Source: CAIKBL01 sp964555355 (lineage in GTDB: Bacteria > Pseudomonadota > Gammaproteobacteria > Ga0077536). Taken from it: a stretch of 64,000 nt of DNA. A program made the translations under genes and the position numbers. Location: positions 248,001-312,000 of the forward strand of contig CAZKRY010000005.1 in assembly GCA_964555355.1 (NCBI GenBank). Direction: 5' to 3'. Of this stretch, positions 1-8,655 are shown piece after piece; the stretch's first letter is position 1; each line of letters starts with the position of its first letter. Under the pieces are notes generated by a model that was not told the origin of the DNA, made no database searches, and worked only from the letters and a program-made list of their open reading frames with translations.

Positions 1-1943
1 GAAAATTCCTCATTTCCGCCGACGAGACCGCAACGCTGATTACCGCCACGTTCATCGAGCGCACACTCGATTACGGCGCGACATTCAAACACGTACAAGA
101 CATGGTGGTGCGCGAGCGTGACGAACACCATGAAATCTTCGCCGCCGGACAACCGATGCTGACCGGTTGGGTGTACACATTCCAAGTGCAGATGCTGATG
201 ATTTTCGGGATCACTGCCTCCGCGCTTATCGCATCACTCGTTTTTTACATGCGCAATATTCCCGGGGTGGTCGCCCCCATCACCGTCAGTATCGTTGGCG
301 GCATCTGGGGCTTTGGTCTGACCGGCTGGTTAAGGCAGCCCATCGAGCCGCTCATCATGGTGGTGCCCATGCTACTGGTGGCGCGCGCATTCTCGCACTG
401 CGTGCAGTACCTGGAGCGCTTCTATGAAATCCTGCACGAGGTTAAGGACAAACGAAAAGCCGCCCAACTCTCGCTGGGGGTGATGATGGCCCCGGGTATC
501 CTCGGCATCATCACCGACTTGGTCTGTCTGTTTCTTATCGCGATTGCGCCAATTCCGGTCATGCAGCGTTTCGCAATTTTCACCGGCTGGTGGGCGACCG
601 CGCTTATTCCGACCGACGTGTTTTTGTCCGCGTTGCTCGCGTCCTATCTCCCAACGCCGCGTAACGTGGACGTGCTGATCGGAAAAAGCGACAAAAAAAC
701 CTGGCACAACAGTCTCATCGACATGCTTGGCGTAATCGGCAGCCTGTCGCATGGCCCGCGCGCAAAATTCACCACGGTCATCGTTCTGATCGTGGCGTCC
801 ATATCCATTTATCTGCAGGCGCATCTCAAGATTGGGAATCCGGTCGAAGGCAGTAATCTCCTTTTCAACGATTCCGAGTTTAATCGCGCGGTCGCGGCGA
901 TTAACTCGCACTTCCCGGGGTTGATGACGCTCGAGATTGTCTTCGAAGGGAAGGGTGGCTTGGATGGCCCACGTATCCTGCGCGAAGCGCACACGGTCGC
1001 GACGATGCATGCGATTCAACGGCAAATCGAATCGTTCGATAATCCGCCGGAGGCGACTTTGTCGTTTGCGGACTACCTGCCGGAAGCCAATCGACTATTT
1101 GGCGGCGGCAATCCGAAATGGGCGTCAATCGATCCCATCAATGAGTCCGTGTACGGCACGGTGACCGCGTTGTTGTTAGGTTCGAACGCCAAGAACTACG
1201 GTCACGTTTCCGACTTTACGATGCAAAACGGAACGATTTCCCTCTGGTACAAAGATAACAAGCAGGAAACGGTCGACTTGGCGCTCAAACAAGCGCAGGC
1301 GGCGGTCGATGCGGTCGGCGTTGATCATCCAAACTTCACGGTCAGAATGGCGACGGGGGCGATCGCGCTTCAACAGTCTGTAAATGACGTGGTGCACGAT
1401 AACAAATGGCTGATCCTCGGCATCCTGAACGCCATCATCTTCATGGTGACCAGTTTTGCGTACCGTTCGCCGGTGGCTGGATTCATCCTGCTCATTCCCG
1501 TTAACCTTTCGAACTCGTTGTTAGAAGCGGTGATGGTGATGCTCGGACTTGGGTTGGACGTCAACAGCCTACCAATCGCGAGTATCGGTATCGGCGTCGG
1601 TATCGACTACGGCATTTATCTGGTGAGCCGGATGTGCGAGGAATTCCAGGATTCCGGGCATTACGGGGACGCTATCCAACGCGCCATTCAAACCTCCGGC
1701 AAGGCAATTTTCTTCACGGCCACCATCGTGCTTATCAGCATCATGCCGTGGTACTTCTTGTCTGAATTGAAGTTTCTATCGGACATGGGACTGTTGCTCG
1801 TGATGGTGATGACCATCAACATGGTGATTTCTCTGGTTGTGCTGCCGTTGCTGGTGTGGTGGATCAAGCCCAAATTCATCTCCAATGAGCACCAGCTGAT
1901 CTCAGAGAAGTTGGACTATAGCGAGCACGCCAACGCGATGTGA
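1..1943 (+). CDS. MMPL/RND-family transporter, 5' truncated
   Basis: The frame is open from base 3, so the gene begins before the window; the first internal ATG at 102 is not its start. What remains is about 646 residues of an inner-membrane RND protein of the MMPL/COG1033 type, normally about 800-900 residues. From the ATG at 102 there is a block of five or six membrane segments (residues about 25-180), a further segment (about 222-240), a periplasmic loop (about 245-425), and a second membrane block (about 430-595) with the conserved stretch GIGVGIDYGIYLVSRM. Such proteins use the proton gradient to move hydrophobic molecules such as lipids, sterols or hopanoids. It is followed closely by a YCF48 protein and DUF1302, a set often seen together. 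Family is clear; the substrate is unknown. Confidence 0.9.
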   Translation, partial: KFLISADETATLITATFIERTLDYGATFKHVQDMVVRERDEHHEIFAAGQPMLTGWVYTFQVQMLMIFGITASALIASLVFYMRNIPGVVAPITVSIVGGIWGFGLTGWLRQPIEPLIMVVPMLLVARAFSHCVQYLERFYEILHEVKDKRKAAQLSLGVMMAPGILGIITDLVCLFLIAIAPIPVMQRFAIFTGWWATALIPTDVFLSALLASYLPTPRNVDVLIGKSDKKTWHNSLIDMLGVIGSLSHGPRAKFTTVIVLIVASISIYLQAHLKIGNPVEGSNLLFNDSEFNRAVAAINSHFPGLMTLEIVFEGKGGLDGPRILREAHTVATMHAIQRQIESFDNPPEATLSFADYLPEANRLFGGGNPKWASIDPINESVYGTVTALLLGSNAKNYGHVSDFTMQNGTISLWYKDNKQETVDLALKQAQAAVDAVGVDHPNFTVRMATGAIALQQSVNDVVHDNKWLILGILNAIIFMVTSFAYRSPVAGFILLIPVNLSNSLLEAVMVMLGLGLDVNSLPIASIGIGVGIDYGIYLVSRMCEEFQDSGHYGDAIQRAIQTSGKAIFFTATIVLISIMPWYFLSELKFLSDMGLLLVMVMTINMVISLVVLPLLVWWIKPKFISNEHQLISEKLDYSEHANAM

Positions 1944-1989
1944 TCGTGTTGTAAGCGAACGATATCTTTTATAGATGAGGACCTAAGTA

Positions 1990-3000
1990 GTGAACATTTT
2001 CTCGTTTTCAAAAAAATGCGCGGTAGTCGCGTCAGTGCTGTCAGTGTTAGGCGCAGCGGCCCCGGTGCTCGCGCAGGAGGAAAGCGGTACGGAACAGCTA
2101 GCTGCCGTGCATACCGGCATTCCGCACGATGCCGTCTATGACATCACCATCAACGGCCAAAACGGCATTGCGGTGGGCGCTTTCGGCTCGATTCTGGAAA
2201 GCAAAGACGCCGGTGCATCCTGGAGCAAAGTCGATAGCGGTACGGATTTCGCGTTGCTTGGCGTCGCCGTGAATGGCGATAAGCGCATCATCGTCGGCCA
2301 GCGCGGCACCGTACTGTTGGGCAAAGCCGACGGTGGCTGGGAGAAGGGTAACTGCGAATGCGAATTCCGACTGATGAAGGTGGCCGTGAATTCGTCCGGC
2401 CTCGCGATTGCAGTCGGCGAATTCGGTACCGTAATGCGCTCCAAGGATGCCGGTAAGACCTGGGAGAAACTGACGCTCGATTGGGCGGGTTTCCGCGAGG
2501 ATGGCTATGAGCCCCATCTTTATACGGTGAATGTCGAAGAAAGCGGACGCGCGGTGATTGCCGGCGAATTCGCCTACATCATCGTCTCCGAAGACGGTGG
2601 CGACACCTGGAATTTGGCCACCAAGGGCGAGAAATCCATCTTCGCGATGCACCTCCTGCCGGACGGTGTGGGTTACGCCGTTGGTCAGGAAGGTCTGGTC
2701 ATGAAGACCATGGACATGGGGGCCACCTGGCAAGAACTGAATGCAGGCTCCAACGCCAACTTGTTTGGGGTATGGGCTTCGAAACATGGCGAAATCGTTA
2801 TCACCGGCCAGCGCGCGTTGCTACGCAGCTCGGATGCGGGCGCCACCTTCGTATCTTCGACTGATCTGGAAATTATTCGTAACTGGTATGTGCCGATTGC
2901 CGTCGGTGAAGCCAGCATGAAAGCGCCGGGCGGGGAGATGGTTTCGCAAGTCATCTATATCGGCGGCCATACCGGGCGCATCGCGCGTCTTTTGCGCTAA
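1990..3000 (+). CDS. Secreted YCF48/BNR-type beta-propeller protein
   Basis: 336 residues with a GTG start placed after a GAGGA-type ribosome site, 46 bases behind the RND gene. A signal peptide is visible at residues 1-29 (basic start, hydrophobic core, cleavage after VLAQ). The mature protein is made of about six repeats of the form G-x-x-G-x-I/V-x-x-S-x-D-x-G-x-T-W, for example AVGEFGTVMRSKDAGKTW, typical of the YCF48/PSII-stability (Hcf136-like) propeller. Hcf136 assists photosystem assembly in chloroplasts; in heterotrophic bacteria relatives sit next to RND and DUF1302 genes, where their role is not established. Here I infer a periplasmic accessory that binds or scaffolds the exporter and outer-membrane partner. 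Confidence 0.85.
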   Translation: MNIFSFSKKCAVVASVLSVLGAAAPVLAQEESGTEQLAAVHTGIPHDAVYDITINGQNGIAVGAFGSILESKDAGASWSKVDSGTDFALLGVAVNGDKRIIVGQRGTVLLGKADGGWEKGNCECEFRLMKVAVNSSGLAIAVGEFGTVMRSKDAGKTWEKLTLDWAGFREDGYEPHLYTVNVEESGRAVIAGEFAYIIVSEDGGDTWNLATKGEKSIFAMHLLPDGVGYAVGQEGLVMKTMDMGATWQELNAGSNANLFGVWASKHGEIVITGQRALLRSSDAGATFVSSTDLEIIRNWYVPIAVGEASMKAPGGEMVSQVIYIGGHTGRIARLLR

Positions 3001-3321
3001 TGCGGCTAAGCGGTCCGAGCCTAAATGTGCACGGAATGGCAGAAAAGTTTGCCTCGGACGCGTCTTAGTGGTTGAAAGTCACAACTTGATCGGCTAAGTT
3101 GTGACGTAACTGCCACGAAAAGGGCGCCTTGCGCGCGGGAAACGCGCTAAAACGAACTTGTCGTGGTACTAAAGCAACAATAAGACCGGCCGCTAACGGG
3201 TTGGTCTACGGGAAGAATCGAGTAGAACGGGCCTAAGCCTCAATGCAAAAAGAGGTTTATGTTCGGGGGCTTAGGTTCGGTTAAAAACCGTCATCTTTGA
3301 AATAGAAGAGGAGAAGCGGGA
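3001..3321 (+). promoter_or_regulatory. Hairpin-rich 320-base leader upstream of DUF1302
   Basis: No plausible gene lies here. The stretch holds a series of inverted repeats: GTCCGAG 3013-3019 with CTCGGAC 3053-3059; a perfect 10-bp stem GTCACAACTT 3078-3087 with AAGTTGTGAC 3096-3105 around an 8-base loop; CCACGA 3113-3118 with TCGTGG 3161-3166 enclosing GCGCG 3131-3135/CGCGC 3143-3147; CCTAAGCC 3232-3239 with GGCTTAGG 3268-3275; and a small hairpin at 3278-3290. None has a T-run, so they are not ordinary terminators. The density suggests a structured 5' leader, a small RNA, or dyad operator sites controlling DUF1302. I match it to no known riboswitch. Confidence 0.4.
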
Positions 3322-5673
3322 GTGGCAAAAAGTAATTTAATGCGCATTCTGATCGCGGGAGGCGTGGCCGCGGGCACATTGGCTCCGGGGATCGCGTCTG
3401 CTATCGACTGGAACATCACAGGCTTCGTGCGGCAAGAAATCGCCGTGTCGATCTCGGATGACGGTTCGATCACGAACAAGTACGAAAACTTCCAGAACAA
3501 CAATAATCGCATCATTCCCGCGTTTGGCGGATTGGGCGGTGCAAGTGGGGTGTTGCCACTGGACAATCCGGCATTGACCTCGGGCACCAACTCCTACGCT
3601 CCAAATGTTAATAACGGTTTTGGCGGTTTGGGATTTGCGAGCGGAAGCGGCTGCGGAGCCAATGGCGCGCTCTGCGATCGAAATGGCGATGGCGTGAATG
3701 ATTTCGCCCAGCCTTCCGGCAGTTTCCCTTTCAACATGTTTAATACGCGGGCCGAAGTCGAAGTTCAGGCCAAAGTGAACGAGCAAATCGCGGCCTATGG
3801 CCGTTTTCGCGCGTATTTCGATGGCACGTCCACCTTTGCCGACGATGGTGTTCGAGTTGAAAAGCATTTCCTCGGTGATACCGGCTGGGGCGATAACCGC
3901 GGCAACCTGCTCGAAGTCCAAAACAACGACTTCATGATTGACATCCCGTCGCTGTATGCCGACATCAACTTCGGTAGCGCCTGGTTCCGTATCGGTCAAC
4001 AGCAGATCGCCTGGGGCGAAGCGTTGTTCTTCCGGGTATTTGACGTTGCCAACGGCCTTGACCTTCGCCGCCACTTCTTCCTCGACGTGGGCGCCGAAGA
4101 ATATGCCGACGAACGCGTGGCGTCGCCCGGCGTGCGCGGCAGCTACACCTTCTCGAACGGTTGGGAAATCGACGCCTTCGTGCAGATGTTCAGCCCAACG
4201 ATTTATCCGAACACCAACACCCCGTACAACGTCATTCTTGACGGCTTTACGGTTGGGAACTCGAAGTTCGGCAAAGGCTTTGACGATGCCGAAAACGCAC
4301 TTAACTTCGGCGGCCGCGTGATCATGCCTGATCTGTTCGCGAAAGACTTGACGGTGTCCGTCATGGCGGTCAACCGCCGTAACCCTGATGGTGTGTTTCG
4401 TTGGGATGAAGGTGGCGGGCGTGTTCTCAACATGAATTCGAACGAGGGCGTGCAAGCGACTTTCGAAGGCCGGACAGGTGGCGCAAACCCGTTCTGCCAT
4501 CAGAATTCACTCATCGGCAGCGACTTGGATTTTTACGGAAATCCGGGTCAATCCGCGCAATACATGCAAGGCGCGATGGCTGGCGAATGCGGCCACTCGT
4601 TCGAACTGGACGGCACTGGCACCAACAGCTATCAAGACTGGTGGTACCAAGCGGCGCTGTCACGCTTTGACCCAGTCCAAAGCGCTGCAACGTCTACCGC
4701 CGAACTCTCAGGCTCTGACCAGCTAGCGCTGCCAAACGGCATCGGCATGTTGCCTGACGGCAAGTTTGATTTCGTGTCTGAGGCCTTCGGCGTCAGCGGC
4801 GATGGTCGGGTGGATGCGACCAATGCGTTTGTACAAAACGCCGTCGCCAACAACGTGCTAGGTGCCGCTGGCTTTGGCTTAAACGGTGTCGCCAACGGAT
4901 CCGGCTCAGGGATTACTGACCAACAGAACGCCGATGCGATTGCCGCCGTTACGGCCTGTTCCAGAACGTCGAGCTGTACCCGTCTGCGCGGTTCGGCCCG
5001 TAAAGCGATGGGCATGGCCTACGTCAGCAAGTTCTTCACGGCGTTTGGCCCGTTACGCGGTCATATCTCGCGTGAGTTCAAGCGTGAAAGCATCTTCGGT
5101 GTAGGTTTCAACTACATTATTTCAACCGATCCGAACTCGATCTTTGACCAATTGATCGTGCGCGGTGAAATGAGCTACACGCCTAACAAGATATTCACTG
5201 ATATCTCCGCGAGCACCAAGTTCACCGAGTCGGACGAAATCCTGGCGTCGGTTATCTTGGAGAAATACCAAAGCGTGTTCGATGCGCTGCCGGCCACCTA
5301 CTTCGTGTTTGAGTGGATGCACCGCACGGATACGGACTTGGGCGGTCGCTTGCTGACGGGTTATTCGGATGGCCAAAACGTCTTCACCGAAGACGAAGAC
5401 GGTACGCCGAATGGTGTCAGTTCCGCCGACTACCTGGTGTTCGCCTTCCAACAACCGTTCCCGAACCTTATCTGGCGCGCGGACTTCGCGATGCTGGCTG
5501 ACGTCCGTGGCGGTATGTTCTTGCAGCCGGGCGTGCGCTTTAAACCAAGCACGGATTGGCAGTTTGATATCTACGCGAATATCGCGGCCGATGTCGGTGG
5601 TCAAGCGGATGACCTGCTCGAGTCCTTCGACCACATGGACGAAGTATTTGTGCGCGCTTCGTACTTCTTCTAA
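3322..5673 (+). CDS. DUF1302 outer-membrane protein
   Basis: 783 residues, GTG start 5-10 bases after a strong purine-rich site (GAGGAG...GGGAG). Signal peptide at residues 1-27, cleaved after IASA, then DWNITGFVRQE, the start typical of DUF1302. The body is rich in alternating hydrophobic/aromatic strands and Gly/Asn/Asp loops, and it ends in FVRASYFF, the terminal-Phe signature recognised by the BAM complex, so an outer-membrane beta-barrel is likely. An inserted Gly/Asn-rich segment (about residues 85-135) and another at about 375-560 would form long loops. DUF1302 proteins are repeatedly linked to DUF1329, RND and YCF48 genes and to growth on hydrophobic substrates. I infer an outer-membrane channel or receptor working with the upstream RND protein. 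Confidence 0.88.
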   Translation: MAKSNLMRILIAGGVAAGTLAPGIASAIDWNITGFVRQEIAVSISDDGSITNKYENFQNNNNRIIPAFGGLGGASGVLPLDNPALTSGTNSYAPNVNNGFGGLGFASGSGCGANGALCDRNGDGVNDFAQPSGSFPFNMFNTRAEVEVQAKVNEQIAAYGRFRAYFDGTSTFADDGVRVEKHFLGDTGWGDNRGNLLEVQNNDFMIDIPSLYADINFGSAWFRIGQQQIAWGEALFFRVFDVANGLDLRRHFFLDVGAEEYADERVASPGVRGSYTFSNGWEIDAFVQMFSPTIYPNTNTPYNVILDGFTVGNSKFGKGFDDAENALNFGGRVIMPDLFAKDLTVSVMAVNRRNPDGVFRWDEGGGRVLNMNSNEGVQATFEGRTGGANPFCHQNSLIGSDLDFYGNPGQSAQYMQGAMAGECGHSFELDGTGTNSYQDWWYQAALSRFDPVQSAATSTAELSGSDQLALPNGIGMLPDGKFDFVSEAFGVSGDGRVDATNAFVQNAVANNVLGAAGFGLNGVANGSGSGITDQQNADAIAAVTACSRTSSCTRLRGSARKAMGMAYVSKFFTAFGPLRGHISREFKRESIFGVGFNYIISTDPNSIFDQLIVRGEMSYTPNKIFTDISASTKFTESDEILASVILEKYQSVFDALPATYFVFEWMHRTDTDLGGRLLTGYSDGQNVFTEDEDGTPNGVSSADYLVFAFQQPFPNLIWRADFAMLADVRGGMFLQPGVRFKPSTDWQFDIYANIAADVGGQADDLLESFDHMDEVFVRASYFF

Positions 5674-5700
5674 GACGTCGCTCGACACATAAATTAAAAA

Positions 5701-5727
5701 GGCCGGTGCGAACCGGCCTTTTTTTTT
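5701..5727 (+). terminator. Rho-independent terminator after DUF1302
   Basis: A GGCCGGT stem (5701-5707), GCGA loop and ACCGGCC (5712-5718) run straight into nine T residues (5719-5727), 27 bases after the DUF1302 stop. An A-run just before the stem could help it work on the opposite strand too. It separates the RND/YCF48/DUF1302 unit from the ExbB operon. Confidence 0.92.
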
Positions 5728-5897
5728 GCGCCGCAGAGTGAGTACACTCCGCGTCAGATCAGATAATTCTTAGTTCAAAGCACCTGCATCCTCTGTTCCC
5801 GCCCTCGAATGCCTCCACGCATCGCGCCGTGACATAGCTGTTTGCACTTTGAAATTGCCGGTAATCGCAACTAACCGCCCAAGCAAGCGAAAGCATT

Positions 5898-6557
5898 ATG
5901 GAAATTAACAATCTCAGTGACTTGATAAGCTTTACCTGGAATTCGGCAAATACGCTAATAGAACTTGGCGGTTCCGTGGTTGCCGTGCAGCTCATCATTT
6001 CGGTCATGGGGCTGGCGATGGTGTTCTATAAGGTCTTGCAGTTCACCACCGTGAGTGACGCGCGATTCGCCAAGCTCAAAGCCGCCATTGATCAGTGGGC
6101 GGCCGGTGAAACCGACAAAGCCGCTAAAGTGCTTGACCGTTCATGGCAGTTCGCCAAGGACGTCAAGTTTGGATTAGAGCGCATTGCAACCGCCGATCGC
6201 GAAGTGCTACGTGACGAGTTGGCGCGGCGCGGGATGAACTTTCTGCGGCCCTACGGCAAGCTCATTCGCTTCTTGGAAATCGTTTACTACCTTTCACCGG
6301 TCTTGGGGCTTTTGGGTACGGTGCTTGGCATGATCGATGCCTTTCGTCACTTAGCGGCGGTTGCCGGTACGGAGAAGGGCTCGAGCGCGCTCGCCAACGG
6401 TATCTGGCAGGCATTGGTGTGTACGGCGGTCGGGCTCGTCATCGCGATTATTTTCACAACCCTGCACGCGATGATTCAAACGCGTCTTGAGCGTGTTTCG
6501 GAAGAAGTTTCGGATGTGTTGACGCGCGTGCTCACGGTGAACGTCCATCGTGTCTGA
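5898..6557 (+). CDS. ExbB/TolQ/MotA-type proton-channel subunit
   Basis: 219 residues, the usual size for ExbB/TolQ. Three membrane segments are visible: about 22-46, about 118-145 with the family motif GLLGTVLGMIDAF, and about 168-195 with the ALVCTAVGLVIAI pattern that lines the proton path in ExbB and TolQ. A cytoplasmic segment lies between the first two. It is the first gene of a tight five-gene operon and its last eight bases overlap the first ExbD gene, indicating coupled translation. By analogy it forms the pentameric stator that converts proton flow into movement of the ExbD pair and of the TonB-like partner two genes on. ExbB, TolQ and Agl-type stators cannot be told apart from the sequence alone. 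Confidence 0.9.
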   Translation: MEINNLSDLISFTWNSANTLIELGGSVVAVQLIISVMGLAMVFYKVLQFTTVSDARFAKLKAAIDQWAAGETDKAAKVLDRSWQFAKDVKFGLERIATADREVLRDELARRGMNFLRPYGKLIRFLEIVYYLSPVLGLLGTVLGMIDAFRHLAAVAGTEKGSSALANGIWQALVCTAVGLVIAIIFTTLHAMIQTRLERVSEEVSDVLTRVLTVNVHRV

Positions 6558-6987
6558 GCCCGCGCGCATTTCGCTGTCGTTAGGACGTGGGCGCAAGCAC
6601 CCGATCAAAATCACGTTCGTGCCGCTGGTCGATTGCTTCATCATTCTGCTCATATTTTTCATGCTGCAGAGTAGCTTCGTGGTACCGCACGGCATCGAAT
6701 TGAATAGCTCGAAGAAAGAAGAGAACAAAGCGGTCGGCACCACCACCGGTGAGTCAACGCTGGTTTATATCGAACTTCATAAGAACGGCGAGCTATGGCT
6801 CGACGGCGAAAAAATTTCCATGCGGGAGCTTGGCGCGCGGTTACCGCGCGTGAAGGGCGAAGCCAAGCCGGTAATTATCGCGAGCGATGCCGGCGTCAAG
6901 TTGCAGCAAGCGGTGGATGTGATCGATATCGCGAACGCCCATGGTTATTACCAAGTGTCGCTACGTGAAGCGCAGCAATTTAAATAG
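6550..6987 (+). CDS. ExbD/TolR-type protein with intact channel Asp
   Basis: 145 residues with a GTG start inside the end of the ExbB-like gene. Layout is canonical ExbD/TolR: a short basic cytoplasmic N-terminus, one membrane segment (about 25-44) reading PLVDCFIILLIFFML, and a periplasmic domain (about 55-145). Asp28 sits where ExbD Asp25 and TolR Asp23 carry protons. The C-terminal domain has the strand-helix layout ending in GYYQVSLREAQQ, similar to the family pattern in which this part contacts TonB or peptidoglycan. Ten bases separate it from a second, divergent ExbD. Confidence 0.88.
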   Translation: MSEPARISLSLGRGRKHPIKITFVPLVDCFIILLIFFMLQSSFVVPHGIELNSSKKEENKAVGTTTGESTLVYIELHKNGELWLDGEKISMRELGARLPRVKGEAKPVIIASDAGVKLQQAVDVIDIANAHGYYQVSLREAQQFK

Positions 6988-6996
6988 GCGCAAACG

Positions 6997-7437
6997 ATGT
7001 TAGACAGCCGCTCAACCATGGAACTTAATACCAAGAACGCGGCGGAAGACGCGCGCGAACGCCGTTGGGAAAGCACGTTCTTTATGTTGAACGTGATTTT
7101 CTTGCTCATTCTCTTTTTTATCGTCGCCGCTAATTTCGACGTACAGCTGCAAATATTCCCACCGAAGTCATCCGCCAATAACACGTTGTCTGAACAGGCG
7201 ATGCAGCTGACGGTGAATAAGGAAGGCGGGATTTTTTTAAACGGCGAACTTATCGAACGCAAAGATCTCAAACAAAAAATCAAGGCATTGGGTAAGGGGC
7301 GGGAGCTCAAGCTCGCCGCCGATGCCAACTTGGATGCCGTATTAGTCGCCGAGCTTATTCAAGAAGCCTCCCAGGTGGGCATTGTGAAAATCGCAATCGT
7401 CACCTTATCCCGCGACGCCGAAGCCGCGACCCCGTAA
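6997..7437 (+). CDS. Second ExbD/TolR-type protein lacking the channel Asp
   Basis: 146 residues; an ATG at 7018 is a possible later start. It keeps the ExbD shape: cytoplasmic N-terminus, one membrane segment (about 28-46, FFMLNVIFLLILFFIVA) and a periplasmic domain ending in VGIVKIAIVTLSRD. Lined up on the membrane segment of its neighbour, Asn32 (codon AAC) replaces the conserved proton-carrying Asp28. A D-to-N change at this site inactivates ExbD and TolR when made experimentally, so this copy should be unable to relay protons and probably acts as the passive half of a mixed ExbD pair. Stators with one TolQ-like and two TolR-like proteins are known, for example AglRQS of Myxococcus gliding. 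Confidence 0.82.
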   Translation: MLDSRSTMELNTKNAAEDARERRWESTFFMLNVIFLLILFFIVAANFDVQLQIFPPKSSANNTLSEQAMQLTVNKEGGIFLNGELIERKDLKQKIKALGKGRELKLAADANLDAVLVAELIQEASQVGIVKIAIVTLSRDAEAATP

Positions 7438-7448
7438 GGTTCTAAGTC

Positions 7449-8654
7449 ATGCGCCTTGTCCTCTGGCTTTGCCTGCTAGTTATCTCGATCGCGATCCATA
7501 GTTTTTCCGCCTCTAGGGTAGGAGAAGAAATCAAGCAGTCCAACGCCGCACTGGAAGAGAATTTAAGCCGCTCGAAGGGCAAACAGGTGGTAATCGAAAT
7601 CCCCCCCCAGCCGCCGAAACCCGCGACGCCAGAAGCGGAAGAAGCGGAGCTCGACGAGCCCTTGGATTTTGAAGAAGAGTTTGAACTCGAGCCGCCGGAA
7701 GTTTTAATCGCGCCCCAAGCGGTGGTGCCCCCACCGCCAAATGTGCCGTTATCACTGAAGGCACAAGCCGGCGGCGCCGGCGAAGAGAGTGATCCGGTTG
7801 AAATTGCGGTGGCCCAGGCGGATGTCGCGGGATTGATTCAACGGGCGAACATTCCCACCGTCGGGATCCTCGCGCCGACCACCTCAGGCGGCACGGGTGG
7901 TGGAAGCGGCGGCGGCACCGCGGGATTCGGCGTCGGTATCGGCAATGCGTTGGGTGGCTCGAGTAATCAATTCGCGGCCTACATCGCCGGTATGCGGGAG
8001 TCCGGTTTGGATGTGGTTTTCGTGGTCGACGCCACCGGCACGATGGGCTGGGTAATCGATGAAGTGAAAGACCGCATGCGGGATATCGTCAATGTGATCC
8101 GCTCGTTGGTTCCCATTGCGCGCTTTGGCGTCGTCGCTTATCGCGACAAGGAATCCGAATACGTCACCAAGGACCAACCGCTCACCTACAGCACGATTAA
8201 AGTTCAACGCTTTATCAACGAGCTTGAAGCCAAAGGCGGCGGCGATATTTATGAAGCCGTTTTTGAGGGGATCGATAAGGCGGTCGATGGTTCGGATTGG
8301 CGCCTAGGTGCCCGCCAGATCATTATCCTAATTGGTGACTATCCACCGGCAGACGACAAGCTCGACGACATCGTAAAGGTGGTCCGACGCTTCAGCGGCA
8401 ACGGGGGCGTGGTGTCCGCGCTCGATGTCAGCGATCAGTCCAATCCCGCCGTCATTGAGGCGAAAGTTGGTCGCAAAATCGACCATCGCATGTATCGCAA
8501 CGATTCAATGCTGAACTTCCGCATTATCGCCGACGCCGGTGGCGGCGATGCGTCAACGTTAGAGGGCGATATCACGGTCACGCGGCGCTTGATCACGCTC
8601 ATCATGGGCGATCAATTTGCCAAGGAAATGAGCGCATTGTTGGAGCTGATTTGA
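7449..8654 (+). CDS. TonB-like anchor fused to a von Willebrand A domain
   Basis: 401 residues. Residues 1-24 form a membrane anchor containing Ser13-Ile-Ala-Ile-His17, the same Ser-x3-His spacing as the TonB motif (S16/H20 in E. coli) that engages ExbB/ExbD. Residues 50-100 are a Pro/Glu-rich spacer (PPQPPKPATPE, VVPPPPNVP) like the TonB rod. A Gly/Ser linker follows (about 146-172). Instead of the TonB C-terminal domain there is a VWA domain (about 185-400) with the metal-site motif DATGT (194-198), GGGDIYEA (263-270) and LIGDYPPAD (294-302). I infer that the stator pulls or twists a periplasmic metal-dependent adhesion domain, which binds an unknown envelope partner. It lies 11 bases after ExbD2 and one base before the next gene. 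Confidence 0.8.
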   Translation: MRLVLWLCLLVISIAIHSFSASRVGEEIKQSNAALEENLSRSKGKQVVIEIPPQPPKPATPEAEEAELDEPLDFEEEFELEPPEVLIAPQAVVPPPPNVPLSLKAQAGGAGEESDPVEIAVAQADVAGLIQRANIPTVGILAPTTSGGTGGGSGGGTAGFGVGIGNALGGSSNQFAAYIAGMRESGLDVVFVVDATGTMGWVIDEVKDRMRDIVNVIRSLVPIARFGVVAYRDKESEYVTKDQPLTYSTIKVQRFINELEAKGGGDIYEAVFEGIDKAVDGSDWRLGARQIIILIGDYPPADDKLDDIVKVVRRFSGNGGVVSALDVSDQSNPAVIEAKVGRKIDHRMYRNDSMLNFRIIADAGGGDASTLEGDITVTRRLITLIMGDQFAKEMSALLELI

Positions 8655-8655
8655 C

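Noticed and set aside
3337..4500. 387-residue open frame antisense to DUF1302
   Set aside because: Lies wholly inside a well-supported gene; His/Arg/Val-rich composition is what a reversed GC-rich gene gives.
5898..7437. Canonical Tol-Pal or TonB-ExbB-ExbD operon
   Set aside because: No TolA, TolB, Pal or YbgF, and the TonB-like protein has a VWA domain rather than a TonB C-terminal domain; a second ExbD lacks the Asp.
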